Shown here one piece after another: positions 13,401 through 18,738 of a DNA stretch of 64,000 nt (positions are counted from its first letter, which is position 1; the number at the start of each line of letters is the position of its first letter). Under the pieces are notes generated by a model. The model made no database searches. It was not told the origin of the DNA and was given only the letters and a program-made list of their open reading frames with translations. The stretch spans positions 38,563,557 to 38,627,556 of the forward strand of contig OZ024825.1 in the NCBI GenBank assembly GCA_964016985.1, given 5' to 3'. The translations under genes and the position numbers were made by a program. This DNA is from Anodontia alba. Lineage: Eukaryota > Mollusca > Bivalvia > Lucinida > Lucinidae.

Positions 13401-16400
13401 GGGTCCCAAAATTGCTGGATGTGTGGCAATCCATTGTAGACTTGATGAGACAATGTATTCTGTGGCATCTGATCTAGGTCTACAGTTTGTTCAAACCTGT
13501 CTGTTCTAAGAAATTAATGTACATATGTTAACTTCAACACACTACACTGAGAAACAAACAATGAACTGATGTCCACTGAAATACACTGGAACCTCTTTAT
13601 CAGATGGTTCATCATAAGAAGATATAAGATGGTTTAAAGATGGACCCCAAAAAGTGTTGTATCCAAACAAAAATGTATAGATTATACAAAAAAATCACCA
13701 AATAAAAATGAATAGACTACATAGAAAATTGACCATCTATATATACATTTTTGTTTGTTGACAAAAATGTATAGATTATATAGAAAAATGACCATTCATG
13801 GTCATTTTTCTATATAATCTATACATTTTTCTTTGGATACAACATTGTTGTTTAGTGTACATGTAGTTGTAGTTTTTGCTTTGGATCCCAACAATAGTGT
13901 TATAAAGAGGTTATGGCGTTTATGCAAATGGCTGAAGTAAGCTTCATTTCATTATACCTGTTCTTTTCCATCAGATGGTTCCTTCCCTTGATTCTCCTGA
14001 AAATTAAAAAAATGAGTAAATATACCACATTTACCCTAATTATCTGGACACCTTAACCATTGTCATGCTGAATGAAGTCTAATGCCACACCCACTTCTAA
14101 TTGTCAGCCAATCAGATTACTTGATCCAGGTTGTTGATACAAATTTGCATTCTTAATTACAAACAGTACAGATCCAGATCAGTTGGCTTTTTCAGGAGCC
14201 AACTGATCTGGATCTACACTGTTTGCAAAGGCAGGGCACATCTGAGTTTAGCAGGACCAGGGTTTACCTGTACCAGTCTCTGGGCTAATTCAGCAGATGA
14301 CACATTGATGATATTTTTCTTATTTTTCCTAGTGGGAGACAATTTGCATGAAATGTTAAATCCTGTTTTCTAGGAAAAGTAAGAAAAATATCATCAATGA
14401 CTGACTGAATGTGTCATCTGCTGAAAATTTTACCTGGAGTGGTCAATACTGGATCTAACCACTCATTATTGTTCGGTTAGTCAAATAAAATATGTGTATG
14501 GACAGATCATGGTTATTGCCCTTATCAGTTGTAGTAGCCCTGTCAAAACTAACTGTCTAAACACTAAGACCTGCCCCAAGTGTACAAAAGGTGTGTCCTA
14601 TTTGTATAAACCATCCAATCACTGGACTCAGAAAAGATCATCATCATTCAGTGACATCAGTGTGTGAAAATTCTGTCATTCTGTTATCTTGTCTGATTTA
14701 GAAATAATTCAACCAAAGTGTCAAAATGAAGCAAAAAGACGCTATATGGAACTTTTTATGCTACCACCTGATGAGTACCCTTTGCCGGGACAAAACAGAT
14801 GTCTTTCCTCTTAAAGTCTCTTTCCCATTTAAAAAAACAAAACCTGTCACCAAATATCAGACCAATCGACCTTTGCTGGTTATGTACAGGTTAACAGATA
14901 TTCATATAAGCACATATGGCTTCAAAAGTTATCAAGACTCAGTTAGTTTTCTAATGACCTAGCTCATACTATCAATGATACTTTACCTTTAGCTGTATCA
15001 AGTAAACCAGGGCCCAGTTGTTCAAAACTAACGATGTCGTTAGTTAACGAATCGTTAAAATTTACATCAAGTGATACGCAAATATGCTGAAATTTTTTGC
15101 TGAAAAAATGTGAGTAGCTTTTGCAGTGCAAAAGCTACTCACATTTTTTCAGCAAAAAATATCAGAATATTGTGTATTGAATCCGCTAAAACAGTTAACG
15201 AAATGACCCTTAACGAGCTCGTTAAGCTAATGACGCTCCCAGGAAACAAAAACTGACTCCTGGGTGCAACGAGCTTTTAGCAGGGATTTTACCATAAATT
15301 TGTTCCCGCAGAGCAGGGCGCTTAGCAGGGCTCTGCAAACTGAAAAGTTAAAAGCCCCATTATTTCCCGGCCCTGTTGGCACAGGGACCACAAATGACTA
15401 GTGCATAAGTGCAATGTACTCTGCTTGAAAACAAGTCAAACTGATAAGTTTATACAGACATTGATGCTTACATTTGTTTTTTAATTTTTTTTTTTTTCAT
15501 TCAAAATGCATGTGACTCGGAATTATATGCATGTGAGAGCGTGATTTAGGTCTGAAATGTGTGTGACACACGCGCAATGTGGTGTGACTCAACAGGCATG
15601 CTTTAGACTAATATGGTTCACAATAAATATATCAATACTTCACTTGCCTATCAGCTTTCTTTTTCATTTGGAACACGGACATAATAATATAGTGAATCAC
15701 ATGACTGGCTCTGAATCAGGGCTCCGGAAATTTTGAAATCTGAATCGGTCCAGCCGATGACGATGACGTCATCAATGAGCCCCATTGCCAAAAAAAAAAT
15801 ATTTATATATCAACAGACACGAAAACTAATGACAATTGGCAGTCCTATAACTCCTTTTAAATAATACACCTCAACTCCGTTATATGACGGAAGTCCGGGT
15901 ATAACGAGCATGATCAAAGCTAGCGTCATCAATAAATACAGTCAGGTATGTAAAAAGAAAGAAAAAACAAAAACAAAAAAAACAAAACAAAAAAAACAAA
16001 ACGGTTTTGTTGTTATTTCCACCTCCGCAGGGTTTTCCTAAACTATTTATAAACAACTGATTCCCGTCTTGTATAAGCGCGAAGACGGCGAAAACAGGAG
16101 AGACGGAACGAAACGACTTTCATGGACCTAATTAGGTAAAATAAAACAGGCCTGCGCCACAGGCGGTTTTGCAGTTTTCAATGTTTCAAGATCTGACCAG
16201 ACAGATTAAATTTTAAGCACTGACCAATCTTGTCTAGCGCAAGTGGTGCATTATTTTTACCGTGAAATCTACCTTGATTTAATACTCGCGTGTTACGGCA
16301 ATCAACAACATAAAAAAAAAAAAAAAAAAAAAAGAAGCACTCAATAATACCCATATCAGATGCCGTTGTATGCGACATCTGATCAGGACGTACATGGTTT

Positions 16401-18005
16401 GGGAATTAATTTATCAAATCTGGGACCGACAAACCGTGTGGATCAAAACAAAAAAGAAGAGGAAGAAAACGGTTGCGTTCAAGCGGTGCATTCTTTTATC
16501 ACTCTCAGTAAAGCGGCCTTTGATCTTTTGGACACGCCGACTGCACCTGGATGTTTTGCAGTCTCAGTGTATTCACACATGTCACACAAACTGATTAATT
16601 ATCAGACTACCGTTACTGATGATTCGTGTTAATCGCTTGTTTACCGCACAAAGGTCAGTGAAGTGTTGATTTTTTGACAATGTTTGGATAATGACGTAAT
16701 TAATTTGTGCTGCGGTAGGTTGCCATTATTCATGTCTCTCCAATATACATGTCAAATGACCGTTTAGAGCATTTTAACTACCATAATATCGCATTTAAAA
16801 GGTGCCCGGACGTTGTCAGTTTGGGAAGACTTGACCGTTTGTGATTTTTTAGACATCGATTCGTGAAAATTGGTTGGTTGGGGAAAAATGTGGTTCAAGG
16901 CACAAACCTGTTGGACCGATTTATTAGCGTTTTGGGGTGTTTGAAATCGGTCCAGAATTCTTAATTTCGGTCCAGACCGGCTATTTTTCTGGTTTTCCCG
17001 AGCCCTGCTCTGAATGCTTTTAAATTCAATGACAAATGATTAACCAGACCTATACATGGTGGCAAACTCACTGAGGGCAGTAAAACCCCTTTCCATGGAA
17101 AGTGTACCAGGTGTGAGAATGTATAGGTGCTGAACTCACAAATCATAAAAGCTAAAAGTGAAAATCAATTAACACAAATTAAAAGGCACTGATCATCTAC
17201 ATCTAAAGTACAAGGTACATTGGCACAATCACATTTGACCATTATGCAACGGGTGGTTGTGCTAGGTCTGGAGTAGACTGAAAGAAAGGAAAGTAAGAAG
17301 AACCAGGATACATAAATGACAGAAGAAACACTCACAGGAAAAAAAGTTTGGCCCAAACCTAGGTTTTCCTCCCATCAGACATGCTCAACAGCATTCGTTG
17401 AATATGCAAATCCCACAACATATAGAAGTCAACACATGAGCATTCATAAAAAAAAAAAAAAAAAACACAACAAGAAACAAAAACAGGTCATCTTTGTAAA
17501 CAAAAGTCAATATCCTTGATACTGAAAAGATAACTTGATCAAGATAATGGCGGTGGTCGGGAGTGGCAATGGTGTCGTGTATCTTACGTCACCGGGGCGT
17601 CCAACTGAAATTGGCTTACAGTTGGGCAAGGCCTGCTATCCTTGTAGCAGGTAAGGGTAGAGGGGGGATGTTTTTATTTCTTCTGTTTCTTCACTTTCAT
17701 TCCTGTTCCTATTTCTTCCCTAATCTTCTCTTTCATCTCCTCTACTATCTCTTCTATCTCTTTTCTCCCTTTCTCTGGGAGACGACACAAAATGACCCAC
17801 AAGGGTTGACGTGTCGTTAAACCCCAACACAATCAATGATCAAGATAACTTGATCAAAATGGGCCGGACTTAATTTACAGTCGAAAAATACACGGCGACA
17901 CCGGTTTACCTTTTCATGAAAGATCAAAGGCAAAATCACAAACTGTAAAATCAGATAAAGTGAACTTAAAGTGCACAACAGTTTAAGAATATGTGATTTC
18001 CTCAT
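1284..18005 (-). CDS. FKTN: Fukutin (FKTN), 7 exons seen, 3' end outside window
   Basis: Golgi type II membrane protein of the LicD/fukutin transferase family. Vertebrate fukutin adds ribitol-5-phosphate from CDP-ribitol to the O-mannosyl core of alpha-dystroglycan. Exons, 5' to 3': 18005-17910, 13996-13958, 12520-12326, 8246-7978, 3977-3715, 2736-2603, 1408-1284. Their phases fit at every junction and give 373 complete codons. Landmarks that match vertebrate fukutin: an N-terminal signal anchor (about residues 7-28), [26 protein letters not shown], the QDVDLGI metal/nucleotide-binding motif (Asp 301 and 303) and [17 protein letters not shown]. Human fukutin is 461 residues; the missing last exon (about 70 residues) should lie before base 1. 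The start is the first ATG of the signal-anchor exon. Introns are loaded with MITEs, tandem arrays and a hAT element. It lies head to head with SLC35E1. The family call is very secure; the 39-nt exon 2 is the least certain part. Confidence 0.93.
1440..1690. repeat. Family F palindromic MITE
   Basis: Core is an inverted repeat: AAAGGAAAGATATGCTCCC facing GGGAGCAAATTCTTTCCTTTT. Outer parts resemble AAGGGAACTATATACATTTGG and AACTCCCTTTAA. Other copies: 8742, 9362, 12036, 42225, 50810 and 59990. Confidence 0.65.
2373..2575. repeat. Family C palindromic MITE
   Basis: About 200 bp. Arms TTATTTTCCCAGAAAATAGG and its inverse around a GTCTCCTTAGGAGAC centre, with TTTGCCCAGAG at the right end. Lies next to FKTN exon 6. 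Confidence 0.7.
2603..2736 (-). CDS. FKTN: FKTN exon 6 (DxD catalytic motif)
   Basis: Opens with GC, which completes a Gly codon, then [19 protein letters not shown]. The DVD triad is the expected metal/nucleotide-sugar site of LicD-family transferases. Ends HVFGK before GTTGCA, a weak donor, phase 0; exon 7 then opens with Val as in vertebrate FGKVEDS. Confidence 0.94.
3337..3540. repeat. Family G palindromic MITE
   Basis: ACCATATTTACCCTA end, then GCAAACAGTGTAGGCCCAAATC facing ATCAGGGTCTACACTGTTTGC around GATGCCACAAAATGTGGCATC. The right part carries the CAGCAGTATTTTAGACAC string shared by copies at 13080, 22005 and 29465. Confidence 0.7.
3715..3977 (-). CDS. FKTN: FKTN exon 5
   Basis: Begins at a TCTTCAG acceptor with the single base completing the split Asn codon, and ends TTGG|GTAAG, phase 1. 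Contains [22 protein letters not shown] and [14 protein letters not shown]. The last block is one of the best conserved in the fukutin/FKRP family and leads into the catalytic motif. Confidence 0.95.
4381..4491. repeat. Short MITE with GTTGTATCCAAACAAA ends
   Basis: Inverted ends GTTGTATCCAAACAAA and TTTGTTTGGATACAAC enclose mirrored TGGTCATTTTTC blocks. A related longer copy is at 13655. Confidence 0.7.
4530..4815. repeat. Large palindrome with about 60-bp near-perfect arms
   Basis: AAGTTCTTTCAATGCTACAC through ATACAAATGTTATAACATTTG reads back on itself to GTGTAGCATTGAAAGAACTT; outer arms TTTGCACAGTTTATTTCA and TGAAATAAACAGTGCAAA also pair. Confidence 0.75.
4821..5064. repeat. Family D palindromic MITE, copy 1
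   Basis: Ends GGGCCCAGTTGTTCAAAGC and its inverse; centre TGTGAGTAGCTTTTGCA with its inverse, the arms meeting almost without spacer. About 244 bp, the full family length. Confidence 0.85.
5100..5456. mobile_element. Tigger/pogo-like MITE carrying a nested family E palindrome
   Basis: Ends ACAGTCAAACCTCGATAGC and, inverted, CATTGAAGTTTGACTGT resemble the terminal repeats of pogo/Tigger elements, preceded by TA. A family E palindrome lies inside at about 5218-5310. No coding capacity. Confidence 0.6.
5595..5770. repeat. Family G palindromic MITE
   Basis: GGACAGACAGGCCTGAGCAA, AGACACCACAAAACATGGC and CAGCAGTCTTTTGACACATC identify it; the inner palindrome has decayed. Confidence 0.6.
5766..6062. 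mobile_element. Tigger/pogo-like MITE, second type
   Basis: TACAGTCAACTTGCATTATC on the left pairs loosely with GATGACGAGAGTCGACCGTA on the right. The interior is not coding. Confidence 0.5.
6080..6208. repeat. Left part of a family C MITE split by the 6.2-7.86 kb element
   Basis: CTCTATGGGCAAATTCAGCA and AATGTCAAAGCCTG are family C; the matching end CCCAGCATGCTAAGCATTAA resumes at about 7891 after the insertion. Confidence 0.6.
6212..7858. mobile_element. Array-bearing element: about 8 tandem units of about 187 bp
   Basis: From about 6310 to 7775 a unit of about 187 bp repeats eight times. Anchors: ATTTCAGGATTCTGAAAAAA, CACATGCATATCTTCAGGCC, AAAACTGTGGGAGGAGTTAA and CTATACACTTCTGTAGTATT. 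Unit starts near 6317, 6505, 6691, 6884, 7070, 7265, 7450 and 7645. Flanks GACCCCCGTCTTATTT and (inverted) GTCCCCCGCCTTTTC look like short terminal inverted repeats. Short open frames inside are repeat shadows. Confidence 0.75.
7978..8246 (-). CDS. FKTN: FKTN exon 4
   Basis: 89 codons plus two bases. Acceptor GCAG, donor AA|GTAAG (phase 2). Contains [16 protein letters not shown] and EGAFD, which match the fukutin segments VVFHERSGNYLWHGHL and PGAFD. The split codon AA|C with exon 5 reads Asn. Confidence 0.92.
8357..8599. repeat. Family A palindromic MITE, copy 1
   Basis: Ends AACCCTTAAAGCGCCAAGAA and TTGGCGCTTTAAGGGTT; inner palindrome GCAAACAGTGTGGACCCAG with its inverse around CTCCTAAAGGAG; GTCGTCTGC motifs between. 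Compare 50996 (near identical), 55733, 57175 and 29815. Confidence 0.85.
8742..8998. repeat. Family F palindromic MITE
   Basis: CTAAAAGGAAAGAATCTGCT facing AGCTAATTCTTTCCTTTTAG inside GGGGACTTGATACACCTGG and ATTCCCTTTAA ends. Confidence 0.7.
9018..9345. repeat. Long palindromic MITE
   Basis: CTCTGAATTAATGTTGGCAA and TTGGCAACATTAATTCAGAG meet at the centre; outer arms CAGCCTGTAAAAATTCAGT and ACTGAAATTTTACAGGCTG and the TCTAAGAAAG/CTTTCTTGGA ends also pair. The only copy noticed in the window. Confidence 0.7.
9362..9562. repeat. Family F palindromic MITE, lacking the right inner arm
   Basis: GGGGACTTTATATGCTTGG and CTAGAAGGAAAGAATTTG are present; the opposite arm of the core is deleted. Confidence 0.6.
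9584..9794. repeat. Family B palindromic MITE, copy 1
   Basis: Ends AACCCTTGTCCTGCTGAACC and its inverse GCATGACAAGGGTT; inner palindrome GTAGATCCAGATCAGTTGGC with its inverse around TTCTGAAGAA. About 211 bp. Nine copies in the window, in both orientations. Confidence 0.85.
9853..11156. mobile_element. Array-bearing element: 6-7 tandem units of about 185 bp plus degenerate GACG microsatellite
   Basis: Units share CACATGCACATC, GAGGAGTTGCGCTCACAAG, GGTACCCACTGTCTATAT and GAAAAATGACTAAGTTCACA. The array ends in a degenerate (GACG/GACA)n stretch at about 11078-11115. Ends GTCGCACCTGCAT and, inverted, GTCACACCTGCTT suggest short terminal repeats. Tandem core plus tetranucleotide microsatellite is the layout of molluscan pearl-type elements (non-autonomous Helitron/Helentron derivatives). 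The units loosely resemble those at 6.3-7.8 kb. Confidence 0.65.
11325..11575. repeat. Family H repeat
   Basis: GAGCATGACAAAAGCTACAATAA at one end faces TTGTCATGAGCTGGCTCATT at the other; interior has ACCAGCAAAGACTCAGATCA. Other copies at 30712 and 31728. Confidence 0.65.
11732..11946. repeat. Family B palindromic MITE, copy 2
   Basis: Nearly perfect inner palindrome CCAGATCAGTTGGCTTCTTC with its inverse. Opposite orientation to copy 1. Confidence 0.85.
12036..12215. repeat. Family F palindromic MITE
   Basis: AAAAGGAAAGAATTTGCTCC facing GAGAAATTCTTTCCTTTTAG, with AGTTGCCTCCCTTGAAAATA at the end. It abuts FKTN exon 3. Confidence 0.65.
12326..12520 (-). CDS. FKTN: FKTN exon 3 (lumenal N-terminal domain)
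   Basis: 65 codons after a TTTTGTAG acceptor, ending CAGGAGAAG before a GTATGT donor, phase 0. Contains [12 protein letters not shown], which aligns with the VPVFLIDPLIL block of vertebrate fukutin. Confidence 0.88.
12755..13075. repeat. Family E long variant with AAAACACGCCTAT ends
   Basis: Outer ends GAAAACACGCCTATTCAAAT and ATATAGGCATGTTTTCGTGA; inner perfect arms CTCAAAACATAGATTGTGGG and its inverse around AACTGCCTCAATAAGGCGGTT. Copies at 51905 and 60645 (deleted). Confidence 0.75.
13080..13275. repeat. Family G palindromic MITE with poly-A
   Basis: GCAAGCAGTGTAGACCC facing GGGTTCTACACTGTTTGC around GATGCTGCAGTATGTGGCATC, followed by an A run at 13236-13252. Confidence 0.65.
13310..13510. 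repeat. Diverged family G MITE
   Basis: CAGTATTTACCCTTAATGTTGGGACA start, then AAATTGCTGGATGTGTGGCA and TGGCATCTGATCTAGGTCTAC. The open frame here is a repeat shadow. Confidence 0.5.
13655..13842. repeat. MITE with GTTGTATCCAAACAAA ends, longer copy
   Basis: GTTGTATCCAAACAAAAATG and ATTTTTCTTTGGATACAAC are inverted; the interior has three AATGTATAGATTATA-type blocks and a central ATGACCATTCATGGTCAT. Confidence 0.75.
13958..13996 (-). CDS. FKTN: FKTN exon 2 (39-nt micro-exon, stem region)
   Basis: Thirteen codons ([13 protein letters not shown]) between a TTTTCAG acceptor and a CAG|GTATAA donor, phase 0 on both sides. This fits exons 1 and 3 and would fill the hydrophilic stem. It could be skipped without changing frame, so it may be alternative or spurious. 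Confidence 0.6.
14054..14266. repeat. Family B palindromic MITE, copy 3
   Basis: CAGATCCAGATCAGTTGGCT and its inverse, centre TTTTTCAGGAGC; ends are more diverged than in other copies. Lies upstream of FKTN exon 2. Confidence 0.8.
14280..14445. repeat. Family C palindromic MITE
   Basis: GGGCTAATTCAGCAGATGAC and GTGTCATCTGCTGAAAATTT ends; inner arms TTATTTTTCCTA and TAGGAAAAGTAAG. One inner arm is partly lost. Confidence 0.65.
14540..14995. other. Intron sequence, no feature recognised
   Basis: Not palindromic. A 78-codon plus-strand open frame (14726-14962) has no recognisable domain and no splice support; it may be unlabelled repeat or plain intron. Confidence 0.4.
15010..15231. repeat. 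Family D palindromic MITE, copy 2, right end lost
   Basis: Perfect central palindrome GAAAAAATGTGAGTAGCTTT. The right end stops after TTAAGCTAATGACGCTCCC instead of running to TTGAACAACTGGGCC. Confidence 0.8.
15717..17007. mobile_element. hAT-type DNA transposon copy 1 (1291 bp, non-autonomous)
   Basis: Inverted ends CAGGGCTCCGGAAA and (inverse of right end) CAGGGCTCGGGAAAA, flanked by the 8-bp direct repeat CTCTGAAT at 15709-15716 and 17008-17015. An 8-bp target duplication plus CAGGG ends is the hAT signature. Subterminal CGGTCCAG motifs occur at both ends. No transposase domain is visible; a 90-codon plus-strand frame (16360-16632) is shared with the other copy. It lies in FKTN intron 1. 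Confidence 0.85.
16360..16632 (+). other. 90-codon open frame inside hAT copy 1
   Basis: Reads through [20 protein letters not shown] and [20 protein letters not shown]. Copy 2 keeps the same frame open with a few substitutions. No known transposase motif; it may be a transposase remnant or chance. An alternative overlapping frame is also open. Confidence 0.3.
17545..17829. repeat. Family T repeat (SINE-like), copy 1
   Basis: TTGGCTTACAGTTGGGCAAG, CCTGCTATCCTTGTAGCAGG hairpin, a pyrimidine-rich tract, then CCCACAAGGGTTGACGTG and TTAAACCCCAACACAATCAA. Related copies: 24363, 42536, 50572 and 57486. Confidence 0.65.
17910..18005 (-). CDS. FKTN: FKTN exon 1 (start codon, signal anchor)
   Basis: 32 codons beginning [16 protein letters not shown], with a hydrophobic stretch of about 22 residues and a basic N-flank, as expected for a type II Golgi anchor. 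Ends HEK, then a GTAAAC donor (AAG|GTAAAC), phase 0. Primary sequence is not conserved here in the family; position, topology and phase support the call. Confidence 0.8.
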
Positions 18006-18416
18006 TGCACACTTTCATGTTGCTGATTGCTTTGCTACTGTCCAGCAAATAAACTTGGATGACAGATGTTTACTATGACCCGTAGGACGCGGCCATTTTT
18101 ATGAATCAGCAGTAAATGTTGGGTTTTCCAAAAAGTTTTGCTGTTAGAAAATATTATGCTGAATTATTTTCCCTTATTTTATCAAACTCTACCAATCGAA
18201 TATTTTCTTTTGTCAAATAAATCACATAAACATTTTATCGATGGTCAATTTTATTTTATTTATCCAATCACCGTTTTCATTTTTATTCTACCCTTGTCGC
18301 AATGAAAACGTGTACACCTTCAAGTTTTGACAGCTGTTGCTAATTCTGTAAACTTTCTGGGTTTTCATGTAAACAAATGCTTAAATTGCAGAACTTTCCG
18401 CCGGAAACTAAACATC
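18006..18416. promoter_or_regulatory. Putative bidirectional promoter between FKTN and SLC35E1
   Basis: 411 bp separate the two divergent start codons. It is the longest stretch near the genes without a recognisable palindromic element, as expected if insertions are selected against. A GCGGCCATTTTT string at 18089-18100 contains a CCATNTT core resembling a YY1 site. There is no clear TATA box. The 5' UTRs of both genes must lie here unless there are upstream non-coding exons. Confidence 0.65.
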
Positions 18417-18738
18417 ATGAAGAACAAAGACGTCTTATATGTGATCAAACTTCTTCTTGTGTGTATTCTGTGGTATATTTCAAGCGCAAGTGGAAACGTG
18501 ATAGGGAAATTAGTGTTGAATGAATTCCCCTATCCAATGACGATGACTATGGTTCAGCTAGCTTCAGCAGCTGCTTACCTAGGACCAATACTTAAACTTC
18601 TGGGAGTACCTCAAGCTGGAGAAATACCCCACCGTTATTACCTAACAATGATTATTCCTCTTGCTTTTGGAAAATTTGTTTCGTCGCTGTCGTCTCACAT
18701 CAGTATCTGGAAAGTTTCTGTGTCTTACGCGCATACAG
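18417..18738 (+). CDS. SLC35E1: SLC35E1 exon 1 (start codon)
   Basis: 107 codons plus one base, ending SYAHT with donor ACAG|GTAATA, phase 1. Covers the first three membrane helices, including the [10 protein letters not shown] and [20 protein letters not shown] blocks. Confidence 0.95.

Noticed and set aside
14726..14962. 78-codon plus-strand open frame
   Set aside because: No domain, no splice-site support, inside an FKTN intron on the opposite strand; length is within chance for AT-rich DNA.
18327..18416. 30-codon N-terminal extension of SLC35E1
   Set aside because: The upstream frame is open but has no ATG; the first Met at 18417 gives a length and start consistent with the family.
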